A DNA stretch of 27,500 nt, taken from assembly GCA_018398575.1 (NCBI GenBank), contig JAGTXZ010000022.1, forward strand, positions 85,001 through 112,500. The letters run 5' to 3'. Positions 9,126 to 20,258 of the stretch are shown here, in pieces. Made by a program: the position numbers and the translations under genes. Under the pieces are notes generated by a model. It was not told the origin of the DNA. It ran no database searches and saw nothing but the letters and a program-made list of their open reading frames with translations. The first letter of the stretch is position 1. Each line of letters begins with the position of its first letter. Source of the DNA: Ampelomyces quisqualis. Its lineage: Eukaryota > Ascomycota > Dothideomycetes > Pleosporales > Phaeosphaeriaceae.

Positions 9126-10373
9126 ATTCTGACTTCTATGGCTACTGTCCTGCTGTCTAGATGAACTAACACCTTTTGTGGTGTCTGATGAGCGTATATT
9201 CTGGCACCTTAACCCCGCGTTTGGTTTATCCTGCATCGCTAGTTCTGCTTACCAAAAATAGCCTACTAGTAATGGTATATTTAAGTGTCCACGTTCAATT
9301 AAGTAACAAGGACTTCTTATATATTTAAAGTTTGAGAATAGGTGAAGGTTGTTTCAACCTCTAGGCCTCTAATCATTCGCTTTACCTCATAAAACTGAAT
9401 ACGTTACTGCTATCCTGAGGGAAACTTTGGCAGGAACCAGCTACTAGATAGTTTGATTAGTCTTTCGCCCCTATGCCCAAATTTGACGATTGATTTGCAC
9501 GTCAGAACCGCTGCGAGCCTCTACTAGAGTTTCCTCTGGCTTTACCCTATTCAAGCATAGTTTACTATCTTTTGGGTCCCAATAGCTATGCTCTTACTCA
9601 AATCCATCTGAAGACATTAGGATTGGTTGATGGTGCACCTAAAGGGTTCCTACCTCTGTTTACTTTTATTACGCGTTTGGGCTTGACACCTAAACACTTG
9701 CATAGATGTTAGACTCCTTGGTCTGTGTTTTAAGATGGGCCGCTTATAGCTATTACGCTAGCATCCTAGCAGATGCGTAGACCTTAGTCTAGACTGGTTG
9801 CATGACGTCTCCCCTATAAGGCCTCCCTAAAGAGAGGTACGTGATAGAGACCTTTATCCAATTGCCTAGACTGATGCTGGCCTGCCTGCAGAAGAGTGCA
9901 CTAGACAAAAGTCTAGATAAACTACTATAGGCAAGTCTGGCTGCAAGCGCTTTCCTTTCAACAATTTTACGTGCTATTTGACTCTCTTTCCAAAGTGCTT
10001 TTTATCTTTTAATTACTCTACTTGTGCGCTATTGGTCTCTGGCTAGTATTTAGCTTTAGAAGAAATTTACCTCCTATTTAGAGCTGCATTCCTAAACAAC
10101 TTGACTTGTCAAAGGGGCTTTACACGGTAAAGGCTAGCGACTACGTACGGGATTCTTACCCTCTGTGACGTCCTGTTCTAAGGAACTTGGACCGCTGCTG
10201 ATACCAAAGCGCCCTCTGCAAATTACAACTTGGGCCCTAAGAGAGCTAGATTTCAAATTTGAGCTGTTGCCGCTTCACTTGCTGTTACTAAGGCAATCCC
10301 TGTTGGTTTCTTTTCCTCTGCTTATTGATATGCTTAAGTTTAGTGGGTATCTCTACCTGATCCAAGGTTAAAC
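7028..10373 (-). rRNA. 28S (LSU) rRNA, copy 1, transition-damaged
   Basis: Large-subunit rRNA gene, 3,346 nt, a normal length for an intron-free fungal 28S. The 5' end is placed at the complement of CCAAGGTTAAAC (10362-10373), which continues as AUCAGGUAG and CUUAAGCAUAUCAAUAAGC; the 3' end is by alignment to the yeast terminus after UUGUUGUUAC. Landmarks on the minus strand are the peptidyl-transferase segment (about 7520-7570), the sarcin-ricin loop (7371-7385) and the CTCTCTTAAGGTAGC core (8125-8139, intact here). G-to-A changes in the rRNA sense hit the sarcin-ricin GAGA loop (7379) and two peptidyl-transferase-ring positions (7527 and 7533). Over the last 530 nt about 20 sites differ from copy 2, all C/T on the plus strand and all at CpA or CpG. 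Probably a pseudogene. Confidence 0.95.
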
Positions 10374-10523
10374 GTAAAGGGACTTACTGGAAGCTGGTGT
10401 TTAAGACTAGAAGTGCAAGATGTGCTGCGCTTCTATGCTAAAACACTAGCTGCCAATTGCTTTAAGGTGAGTCCAAGCAAAAGCATAGATAAACACCTAA
10501 CACCAAGCAGAGCTTGAGGGTAC
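10374..10523 (-). other. ITS2, copy 1
   Basis: About 150 bp between 28S and 5.8S. Reading the minus strand from the 5.8S end it starts GUACCCUCAAGCUCUGCUUG and continues GGUGUUAGGUGUUUAUC, which fits Pleosporales ITS2 with several G-to-A changes. It is collinear with 21507-21656. Confidence 0.9.
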
Positions 10524-10680
10524 AAATGACGCTCGAATAGGCATGCCCTATAGAATACTAAGGGGCGCAATGTGCGTTCAAAGATTTGATGATTTACTAA
10601 ATTCTGCAATTTACACTACTTATCGCATTTCGCTGCGTTCTTTATTGATGCCAGAACCAAGAGATCTGTTGTTGAAAGTT
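10524..10680 (-). rRNA. 5.8S rRNA, copy 1, transition-damaged
   Basis: 157 nt, the normal fungal length, bounded by AACUUUCAACAAC at the 5' end and GAGCGUCAUUU at the 3' end. It pairs with the 28S 5' region in the large subunit. Against the conserved ascomycete 5.8S it carries several plus-strand C-to-T changes (GATTC to GATTT twice, AATTC to AATTT, TTCATCG to TTTATTG, GATCCG to GATCTG) and at least one G-to-A (ACTGAATTC to ACTAAATTC at about 10603). Because 5.8S is nearly invariant among ascomycetes, this density argues against a working gene. Confidence 0.95.
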
Positions 10681-10870
10681 GTAATTATTAAGTTTCTCAG
10701 ACACTAATTGAATATTCAAGGGTTTTAATTTTGTCTAGCCAGCGGGTTATACCCGCTGAGGAAACGTAGGTACGCAAAAGACAAGGGTTAACTTAGAGGA
10801 TTATGCTGCTCGTTAGTAGTAATACTATACAGCCTAACAGACCCTCTTAGCAGTAGCAAGCTACTAAATG
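10681..10870 (-). other. ITS1, copy 1 (complete)
   Basis: 190 bp between 5.8S and the next 18S. It contains the near-perfect hairpin CAGCGGGT-TAT-ACCCGCTG (10740-10758), an 8-bp stem, and the AGTAGC-AA-GCTACT hairpin next to 18S. The text UUGUCUUUUGCGUACCUACG, followed by the stem and then CUAGACAAAAUUAAAACCC, is of Pleosporales type. Confidence 0.92.
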
Positions 10871-10897
10871 TAATGATCCTTCTGCAGGTTTACCTAT

Positions 10898-10928
<31 letters not shown>

Positions 10929-11702
10929 AATGACTGAGTTTGACGAACTTTCTGGCTTAGGATGGTTGTTGCCAACCTTTCCAAGCTAGTCTGAAGGCCT
11001 TACTGAGCTATTCAATTGGTAGTAGCGATGGGCGGTGTGTACAAAGGGTAGGGACGTAATTAACGTATGCTGATGACACGCGCTTACTAGGCATTCCTTG
11101 TTGAAGAGCAATAATTGTAATGCTCTATCCCTAGCACGACAGAGTTTAATAAGATTGCCTAGACCTTTTGGCTAAGGTAAAGAACTTGTTGGCTCTGTTA
11201 GTGTAGTGCGCGTGCGGCCCAGAACATCTAAGGGCATTACAGACCTGTTATTGCCTTAAACTTCTATCGGCTTGAGCTGATAGTCCTTCTAAGAAGCTGG
11301 CGACCAGCCAAAGCTAGCCTGGCTATTTAGCAGGTTAAGGTCTTGTTTGTTATCGCAATTAAGCAGACAAATCACTCTACTAACTAAGAATGGCTATGCA
11401 CTACTACCTGAAAAATTAAGAAAGAGCTCTTAATCTGTCAATCCTTATTTTATCTGGACCTGGTGAGTTTCCCTGTGTTGAGTCAAATTAAGCCGCAGGC
11501 TCTACGCCTGGTGGTGCCCTTCTGTCAATTTCTTTAAGTTTTAGCCTTGCGACTATACTCCCCCTAGAACCCAAAAACTTTGATTTCTTGTAAGGTGCTG
11601 AGCGAGTTAGAAAAAGAATATCGCCTGATCCCTAGTCGGCATAGTTTACGGTTAAGACTACGACGGTATCTGATTGTCTTTGATCTCCTAACTTTCGTTT
11701 AC

Positions 11703-11734
<32 letters not shown>

Positions 11735-12667
11735 TGCAGTAGTTAGTCTTCAATAAATCCAAGAATTTCACCTCTGACAATTGAATACTGATGCCCCTGA
11801 CTGTCCCTATTAATTATTACAGCGGTCCTAGAAACCAACAAAATAGGACCACACGTCCTATTCTATTATTCTATGCTAACGTATTTGAGCAAAGGCCTGC
11901 TTTGAACACTCTAATTTTTTTAAAGTAAAAGTCCTGGTCCCTAACACGCCTAGTAAAGGGCATGAGGTTCTCTAGAAGGAAGGCCCGGCTGGACAAGTAC
12001 ACGCGGTGAGGCGGACCTGCTAGCTAGACCTAAGTTTTAACTACGAGCTTTTTAACTGCAATAACTTTAATATACGCTATTGGAGCTGGAATTACTGTGG
12101 CTGCTGGCACTAGACTTGCCCTCCAATTGTTCCTTGTTAAGAGGTTTAAATTGTACTCATTCTAATTACAAGACCTAAAAGAGCCCTGTATCAGTATTTA
12201 TTGTTACTACCTCTCTGTGTTGGGATTGGGTAATTTGCGCGCCTGCTGCCTTCCTTGGATGTGGTAGCTGTTTCTTAGGCTCCCTCTCTGGAATTGAACC
12301 CTAATTCCCCGTTACCTGTTGAAACTATGGTAAGCTAATACCTTACTATTGAAAGTTGATAGGGCAGAAATTTGAATGAACTGTCGCTGGCGCAAGGCTA
12401 TGCGATCTGTAAAGTTATCATGAATTACTAAGAAGCTCTGAAGGGCGTTGGTTTTTTATCTAATAAATACACCCCTTCTGAAGTTGAGGTTTTTAGCATG
12501 TATTAGCTCTAGAATTACTACGTTGTTCAAGTAGTAGATTACTATCAAATAAACGATAACTGATTTAATGAGCCATTTGCAGTTTCACGGTATAATTGCT
12601 TATACTTAGACATGCATGGCTTAATCTTTGAGACAAGCATATGACTACTGGCAGAATTAACTAGGTA
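10871..12667 (-). rRNA. 18S (SSU) rRNA, copy 2, full length but transition-damaged
   Basis: 1,797 nt, the expected length for an intron-free ascomycete 18S, from the complement of GGCAGAATTAACTAGGTA (5' end at 12667) to TAATGATCC (3' end at 10871). Unlike copy 1 it has no obvious deletions. It carries dozens of plus-strand C-to-T changes: the 3' helix-45 segment reads TTCTGCAGGTTTACCTATGG where the conserved form is TTCCGCAGGTTCACCTACGG, and the decoding segment reads GCGATGGGCGG where the conserved form is GCGACGGGCGG (change at 11029, near E. coli G1405). A few G-to-A changes occur further 5' (for example TTACAGCGG at about 11817). Likely a pseudogene. Confidence 0.95.
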
Positions 12668-13500
12668 ACTATCTTAAGTTAAAGAGCCAGAACTCCAAGA
12701 CAGACCCCTTGAGAGGAGCTGACTTTTACTAGGCAGGAGAACACTAAAGCGCTCCAAGCTGCTACATAATCAAAGCTAATAGCAATGACAGTATAGACGA
12801 CTGATTTAATTGCCCCTACTAAGTTTCCCAAAAGCTGGTCCGCAACGAGACATGGCTGACGTTCCTATCAGAATCTATTTCCGCTACATACAGCCCTTAG
12901 GAGGAGAAAACCTGCGCTGCGACACGCTAAAAGCGGATACACGACGTGATTGTCCCCTAAGATCTGCTGAGTAGATGGCAGAGCCAGCAATCCACAGACT
13001 CTACGTAGTGCCTGTTAGAATTTAACAGGGCTTCTATCCTACAATAGGCATAGGACAACTGCAATAACAATTTTGGCTGCCAACACCTATAAGAGAGAGG
13101 CCTAGGCCTTGTAATTGCAGCTTAGTTGCCTTTGCTAGCGGCTTACAAGAAAACAAGGTAAGTAAGTACGAGACTTGAAGCAAACGCGTGAGGACTAGCT
13201 GAAGCTGCCTAAACCTCTGAGCAAGAGCGCCCGTTTCGCGTGTTAATCTGCCAAAAATAGCGTATAGGTAGCCTATACTGTTTTTCTTTAGATAGGCTGT
13301 AGAAAAGTAATTAGGATTTTTTCTGCTCTCCTTATGTAACGTGCGAACACCTTTGGGTTTGATTTTGTGAGCGTGGGGTTGACGTGTTGGAAAAGGTCTT
13401 GGAGGTTGAGCAAATTTGGTGCGGAGGTTGCGCAACCTGCGCACTGTTACCAAAAGTATAAACCTGTGATTGCTGAGTTACACTTGCCTTGGTTTTTACT
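12668..13500 (-). other. 5' external transcribed spacer, copy 2
   Basis: About 833 bp from the 18S 5' end to the AT-rich boundary. It contains the conserved hairpin GTATAGG-TAG-CCTATAC (13262-13278), the palindrome GGTTGCGCAACC (13426-13437) and a TAGAAAA...TTTTCTGC hairpin with one stem base changed by C-to-T. A 139-codon minus-strand open frame (13034-13453) runs through it but is broken in copy 1 and shifted in copy 3, has no recognisable domain, and is not called as a gene. Confidence 0.8.
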
Positions 13501-13550
13501 TGTATAATAATATATTTTAACCAAAAATTATATAATCTAGATAAGTAGAG
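13430..13550 (-). promoter_or_regulatory. probable RNA polymerase I start region, copy 2 (placed by position only)
   Basis: Counterpart of 2520-2640: the junction where ETS composition ends and AT-rich spacer begins, with TATTATTATACAAGTAAAAA on the minus strand. One base differs from copies 1 and 3 in the TATAACAATATA block (here TATAATAATATA), a CpA-to-TpA change. Confidence 0.3.
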
Positions 13551-15089
13551 TAACTACTTTCTATTTCTTACTAGTATAAGTTATATTCTAACTATAAAAT
13601 AATATTATATATACAAATAAAGCTACAAATAAACTATTTTAGTACTAGAAGAAATATTCTATAATAGAATAATATTATCTATACTAATAAAGCTACAAAT
13701 CTTATTCTATACTAGTATAATCTAAATTATAAAGGTACTTATATACCCTAAACTCTAAAGAAAAATCTTAATTATAATCTATACTAGTCTAGCTACTTTT
13801 CTTTGTATTAAAATTATATATATTTATAATATATTATTATTAGATCTATACTAGTAGAGCTGTTTATATCTTTTTAAAACTAGTATAGTTTTTTCTTCTA
13901 TGTATAATAGTATTACTAGCTTATTTACTATAACAAAAAAATTCTACTATATAGAACAAGAGATTAGTAGAAACTAAATATAAATTTTCTTTTATAAAGA
14001 AATATATAGCTTGTAAAACAAAACTTCTATTTAATATAACTAATAGAAGATTCTTCTCTTACCTAAGATATAGAAATAAACTTCTTATAAATTTTAAAAA
14101 GTTAGAGCTAAGTATTAGAGCTACAACTAATATTACTACTTTACGTTCTTATATCTTTTCTAAGCCTACTAATATTCTATATAACTATACTAGATAAGAA
14201 AACAGAGTTTTAAATAACCTACTTGCTTTTTATTTAAAATAGAAAAAATCTAGTAGCTCTAAATATAGATAATAATAATCTAGACAAGTAACGCTACTAC
14301 TATCTATTTCTTACTAGTATAAGTTATATTCTAACTATAAAATAATATAATATATATGTTTAAACTACTAATACTAGTATAATATATTTGTGTAAAACTA
14401 CTAACGTCTCTTATTACTAATATAGTATAAATTTTAATACAAACTAAGATAATCTAGATAAGTAGAATTATTAATATCTTTTTATAATGTATAGTCTAAA
14501 TAAGTAGAGCTACTAATATTTAGTTTTTACTCTATTACATTTACTTTAAATACTAAAGAATAGTTCTATACTAGTATAATAAAGATTTTACTTTAAAATA
14601 ATAGTATCTAAACTAGTATATTAATCTTATATAATCTACTAGTATAATATAGATTCTACTCTAAACTATTATTATATTATCTATAAAGCTTGTTATATCT
14701 TTTCTAAACTAGAATTTTATAGATTTTAACTATATAATAATTATATATAGACTAGTTAAGCTACTTATCTCTATTTTAAACTAGAGAAATATATTTTTCT
14801 AATATAATATAATCTTAGCTAATAAAGCTAGGACTATTTTAAACTAGAAAATATTGTTTTTAACTATAATATAATATAATCTTACCTAATAAAGCTAACA
14901 CGTTATTTATAGTATATTATATAAATTCTAGTATAGAAAAATAATATAGACTAAAATCTAGTAATATCTAGTTTTTACAATTATTATATAATATCTAGTA
15001 AAAGAAAATTATAATCTAAACTAAGAAGCTAGTAATATCTTTCTCTAACTAGTGTTATATAAAGTTTACTAGAAACTAATAGAATCTAT

Positions 15090-15145
15090 ACTAAAAAGCT
15101 ACTTATATAAGTTTTATACTAAAAAGCTACTTATATAAGTTTTAT
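15090..15145. repeat. 28-bp tandem pair (IGS 2)
   Basis: Two copies of ACTAAAAAGCTACTTATATA plus AGTTTTAT, both full length here. Confidence 0.8.
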
Positions 15146-16019
15146 ACTAGTACTATCTTTATTCTACCTATAGTATATTAGATCTAGCCTAGTTTAAGTT
15201 AAGTATCTATATAAGCTAGAAATACTAAAAATCTCTAGATCTATACCTTTCTTTTCTTAAGTTATACTAGAAGAAAGTAACAACTAATAATAGTTTTTTT
15301 TCTTAGTAGAAGTAAGCTTTCTAATACTTGTAAAGAATTGTATAATTTTAAGGTTTAGTAATATTAGATATATATACTAACTTTGCTGTAAAGAATTATT
15401 AGTCTTTTATTTTCTTTTCTTTTTCTTATTTTTATTATAAGTTTAAAAGTAGTAAGAGTATACTCTAATATAGTAATACTTCTATATATATAACTTTAAA
15501 AAGCCTACTAATATTTGTATTTAATAAGTACTAGAGAATAAGAATATAGTAAAGTAATTATAAATATTCTTTATTAACTAATATAATAGGTACTATGTTT
15601 AAGATAAACTAGAATTTATTATTCTATTTACTAAGACTAATATAAGTTTATTTTTACTAATAGAAAGGTAATATATTTTTATATTATAGCAGTTAGACGT
15701 ATAAGAGATATTATAACTCTAAAAATATTTCTACTATTTAATAATTTAATTTTTTGTCTTAATTTTATAGAAAGATTCTAAAATAATAAGAATAGTTTTA
15801 TAATTTTAGGAAAAAGACTAACACTTTTATATTAAATAAACAAAATTATCTATTTTATACTTTATACTTATATAAGTCTCTATATATAAGTAGATAAGTT
15901 ATTATAAATATTAGATTAAGATATAGTAAGATATAAGATTACTACTATCTAGAAAAATAAAGTTTATAATTTTTTTCTAATATTTACTTAACTTAATTAC
16001 ATATTAAGAGTACTATTAT

Positions 16020-16500
16020 AATTAACTAAAGCTACCTTAAACCTACTACCTACTCTAAACGTACTAGTAACTTTATACTTACTAGCTACCTATACTATAT
16101 TAAATTCTAGATATAAGCTAAAATAAGAATAATTAAAAAGAGGAAAACTATTCTAACTAAGTATAAAAGCTTTTTAACTAACTAGGTATTTTAAATTTAT
16201 AAGAGCCTAAAATATAGTAGTAACTTTTATTCTATTAGCTACCTTAACCTACTAGCTACCTTAGCTACTCTAAACTTACTAGCTACCTTAAACTTACTAG
16301 CTACCTTAGACTTACTAGTAACTTCTAACCTACTAGCTACTTTAAGGATATATATAACTAAAAATAGATATTATAAATAAAATAGCTACTAATACCTATA
16401 TTTTATTCTAGATACAACCTAAAATAGAAATAATTAAAAGAGAAAACTATTCTAACTAAGTATAAAAAGCTTTCTTAGGTAAATTAAGAAAGAAGCTTAC
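16020..16500. repeat. decayed 299-bp direct duplication with 18-bp units (IGS 2)
   Basis: Blocks ACTATTCTAACTAAGTATAA at 16147 and 16446. The 18-bp CTAGCTACCTTAAACTTA-type units span 16235-16342, one unit fewer than in IGS 1. The AGGCCT words found in the IGS 1 version are ATAC-like here. Confidence 0.72.
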
Positions 16501-16676
16501 GTAACTTCTTTAGTACTACTAAATATAGGAATTTATAATTACTAAGTATAGGCTAACTAGTTACCTTTTTAGAATTAATTATAAAACAATTTTTAGAGTA
16601 GAAGTATAATATTAGTTCTAACTATACTAAGTTATATAGATATTAGATAAAAGACTATGTAACTAGACGTATTCTC

Positions 16677-17180
16677 TTAAGTTTTTTTAAAATCTCTAGT
16701 TTTAAAGTTAATAGTTTTTTTTATATTTGTTTACAAATTAAACTATTAAAAATAGTATTATTTTTAGACTTTAAACTAGAGCTATTTACTTAACTTTTTA
16801 TCTTTATCTAAGATCTTTGTTAAGATAGAGTAGATAAGATTTTAGTTATATTATATTATAATATAGTATAGATATAGGCTTAAGTTTCTTTAAAACTCTT
16901 TTGTTATAAATTTTAAGTTTTTATTTATTTCTGTTTGCAAATTAAGATATTTAAAATACTATTTATTTTTCTAAGATTTAAATATAAAGCTTATTAATAA
17001 AATAAACTAAAACAAATTACTTAACTATTTATCTATAGATAAGCCTATTTATACTAAAAGGTAGTAGATAAGACTTTAGTTATATTAGAATTTAATATAG
17101 AATAGATATAGGCTTTAGGTTTTTTTAAAAATCTCTAGTTTAGAAATCTTAGTTTTTTATTTTTATTTTTACAAAGACAT
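16677..17180. repeat. fossil tandem repeat of about 203-233 bp (IGS 2)
   Basis: Units start at 16677, 16880 and 17113, collinear with 5791, 6001 and 6233. Small indels shorten the first unit by 7 bp relative to IGS 1. Confidence 0.7.
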
Positions 17181-17294
17181 TACAAGTAGTATATATATAA
17201 GCTTACTTCTGTCTAAAATATACTTAGTTGTAATCTAATATTCTTTGAATAATTTTTGTTAAAAAATTCTTTAATTTTAACAGTACTATTATTT

Positions 17295-17420
17295 TAAACT
17301 TACTAGCTACTCTAAACTTACTAGCTACTCTAAACTTACTAGCTACTCTAAACTTACTAGCTACTCTAAACTTACTAGCTACTCTAAACTTACTAGCTAC
17401 TCTAAACTTACTAGTTATTA
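17295..17420. repeat. 18-bp minisatellite, 7 units (IGS 2)
   Basis: Seven units of TAAACTTACTAGCTACTC starting at 17295 and every 18 bp to 17403, the last ending TAGTTATTA. All inner units are identical, so the array was recently expanded or homogenised. Confidence 0.92.
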
Positions 17421-17444
17421 CCTACCAGAGATTTTTATACAGTA

Positions 17445-18068
17445 CCTGCAAGGCTCTCTAAATAAATAGATAGACAGCCTATACGCTCTTGCAAGAGCTG
17501 CTATAATATTAAGGAGCGCCTGTAGGACTCTCTAAATAAATAGAGAGACAGCCTATACGCCCCCCCTGCAGAGGCTGCCAAAATCTCAAGTAAAATAGAG
17601 AGACAGCCTATACGCTCCTACAAGAGCTGCTATAATATTAAGCAGCGCCTGTAGGACCCTCTAAATGAATAGGGAGACAGCCTGTACGCCCCTATAGAAG
17701 CTGCCTAAGATTTTCAAGCACGACCTGCAAGGCCCTCTAAATAAATAGAGAGACAGCCTGTACGCCCTTGCAGAGGCTGCTAAAATCTCAAGCAGCACCT
17801 GCACGGCCCCCTAAATAAATAGAGAGACAGCCTGTACGCCCTTGCAAGAGCCGCTGAATCTAGCAGCACCTGCAAGGCCCTTTAAATAAATAGAGAGACA
17901 GCCTGTACGCCCTTGCAGAGGCTGCTGAAATCTTAAGCAGCACCTGCAAGGCCCCCTAAATAAATAGAGAGACAGCCTGTACGCCCCTGCAAGAGCAGCT
18001 AAAAATCTCTAGCAGCGCCTACAAGGCTCCTAAATTATTTAGCAAGTGCGCCTATATGCTCTGACTGG
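17445..18068. repeat. 74-bp spacer subrepeats, about 8.5 units (IGS 2)
   Basis: Units start at 17445, 17519, 17648, 17724, 17798, 17869, 17943 and 18018, with one truncated unit between 17519 and 17648. There are three more units than in IGS 1, which accounts for about 220 bp of the difference between the two rDNA periods. The unit core is CTAAATAAATAGAGAGACAG followed by CCTGTACGCC. Confidence 0.9.
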
Positions 18069-18103
18069 AAACGTAGATTATTCTAGCGCTCCTGCAGCAC
18101 TAT

Positions 18104-18149
18104 CCCCCTCTGGTAGACATGTTCCTAATGTTACACCAGATGAGGAGGG
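18104..18149 (-). terminator. hairpin just beyond the 28S 3' end, copy 2
   Basis: Identical to 6967-7012: stem CTCTGGT / ACCAGA-T-GAG, inner ACAT/ATGT stem, AGGA at the tip in the RNA. It begins some 16 nt after the mature 28S end. Confidence 0.45.
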
Positions 18150-18164
18150 ATAATTCCTATATTT

Positions 18165-18551
18165 AACCAAGCTAGCATTGGGCTTACGCTTAGTAGCTTG
18201 TAACAACAAGGCTACTTGACTACTTACACGACCTGGCTAGGCAACTAAGTTGTCTGCAAAGGATTCAATCCTGCGCACTGTACAATTGCAATACACTAGC
18301 TAGCAGTCTCAATTTCAATGGAGCTGCTAATGCTGATCTGGTAAGGTTCTTGGCCAAAGGCCTATTTGTATCTGACTGGTGCAGGCGGAAATCACCCCGT
18401 TCTGGCATGGATTCTGACTTAGAGGCGTTTAGCTATAATCCAGCAGATGGTAGCTTCGCGGCAATGCCTGGTCAGACAGCCGCAAAAACTAATTATCTGA
18501 AACCGCGGTTCCTCTCGTACTAAGCGGTATTACTATTGGGGCAAGGTTATT

Positions 18552-18590
<39 letters not shown>

Positions 18591-18708
18591 TAGCTTACGT
18601 TCCCTATTAGTGGGTGAACAATCCAACGCTTACTGAATTCTGCTTTGGTATGATAGGAAGAGCCGACATTGAAGGATTAAAAAGCAACGTCGCTATGAAC
18701 GCTTGGCT

Positions 18709-18743
<35 letters not shown>

Positions 18744-19158
18744 GCACCTCTAGCCTTAAATTTTGAGGGACTAAAGGATTGATAGGCTACACTTTCATGG
18801 TTTGTATTTACACTGAAAATCAAAATCAAGGGGACTTTTGCCCTTTTGCTCTACTGGAGATTTCTGTTCTCTATGAGTCCCCCTTAGGACACCTGCGTTA
18901 TGGTTTAACAGATGTGCCGCCCTAGCCAAACTCCCCACCTGACAATGTCTTCAACCTGGATCAGTCCACAAGGGACCTTAACGCTAGAAGTTGGGCGGTG
19001 AGGCCTAGCTCTGCTTTATTAAATAAGTAAAAAAACGATAAGGGTAGTGGTATTTCACTGGCGCTGAAGCTCCTACCTATTCTACACCTCCTATGTCTTT
19101 TCACAATGTCAAACTAGAGTTAAGCTTAACAGGGTCTTCTTTCCCCGCTGATTTGGCT

Positions 19159-19201
<43 letters not shown>

Positions 19202-20227
19202 AATGAGTGGGAATCTTGTTAATCTATTCATCTGCGTCGCTAATTAGATAATATTTAGTACCTGTAAGAGAGTTATAGTTACTCCCGCTGTTTACCTGCG
19301 CTTGGTTGAATCTCTTTGCTTTGACATTTAGAGCACTGGGCAGAAATCACATTGCGTTAACACTACTTTCTGGCTATCGCAATGCTATGTTTTAATTAGA
19401 CAGTTAGATTCCCCTTGTCTGTACTAGTTCTAAGTTGGTTGTTAAACATACGCTGGACGGCCAAAGCCTGCTAAGAGTGTCTGCACCCTAGCACTGAAAG
19501 GCGCCTACCTTGCGGTTAGTGCCCTTCTGCGCCAGAGGCTTCTCCCTAAGGCCCAACATACCCAACCCTTAGAGCCAATCCTTTTCCTGAAGTTACGGAT
19601 CTATTTTGCTGACTTCCCTTATCTACATTGTTCTATCAACTAGAGGCTTTTTACCTTGGAGACCTGCTGCGGTTATGAGTACGACCTGGCGTAAAAACTA
19701 TTTCTTTAAGCGGATTTTTAAGGCTTGTTGGGAGCGCACTAAACGCCGCAAAAGTGCAGCGCTTTACTGGCCATTGAACCCTAGCTCTGGACAAACTGAT
19801 TTTAGGGTGACAGACTGTTAAGAAGAAAAGAGAACTCTTCTTGGGGCTCCTGCTAAGGTCTCCGCTCTCAATTGCGTTGCCGCGGAGAATCTACATCTAG
19901 GTGCTGGAATGTTAACTGGCTTCCCTTTTAAGGGCGTGGCGCAAGCGCTAACATTAAAACGGAACTACCCTATCTCTTAGGATTGACTAACCTGTGTCTA
20001 ACTGCTGTTCACACGGAACCTTTCCCTACTTTAGTCCTCAAAGTTCTTATTTGAGTATTTGCTACTACTACTAAGATCTGCACTAGAGGCCGTTCGACCT
20101 GGGGTTACCCCTAAGGCTTCGTCACGAGCCTCCACGCCTGCCTACTTGCTAGGGCGTAAATTCTGCTCTGGCGGCGGGGTATGGGTAATACGCTTGAGCG
20201 CTATCTATTTTTAGGGCTAGTTTATTT

Positions 20228-20258
<31 letters not shown>

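Larger units (their letters stand above)
13500..17294. other. AT-rich core of intergenic spacer 2
   Basis: Same sequence as 2590-6414, nearly base for base, differing mostly by one-base changes in A or T runs and a few short replacements. It holds no gene. Its sub-repeats are the 75-bp direct pair (about 13,550 and 14,280), the 28-bp pair (15090-15145), the 299-bp duplication (about 16,020-16,500, with 18-bp units at 16235-16342) and the 210-235-bp tandem repeats (starts 16677, 16880, 17113). The near-identity contrasts with the many C/T differences between the flanking genes. Confidence 0.85.

Noticed and set aside
10165..10371. 68-codon plus-strand frame, repeated at 21298-21498
   Set aside because: Antisense to the D1/5' part of 28S; a chance open frame.
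7028..10373. Group I intron in 28S or 18S
   Set aside because: All rRNA genes have intron-free lengths (18S copy 2 1,797 nt; 28S 3,342-3,346 nt) and are collinear with the conserved cores.
13034..13453. 139-codon open frame on the minus strand in the 5' ETS, with a similar 121-codon frame at 24183-24548
   Set aside because: It lies inside the transcribed spacer, is broken by indels in copy 1, changes its C-terminal part between copies, and shows no domain, signal or codon pattern of a protein. Repetition only reflects that the rDNA itself is repeated.
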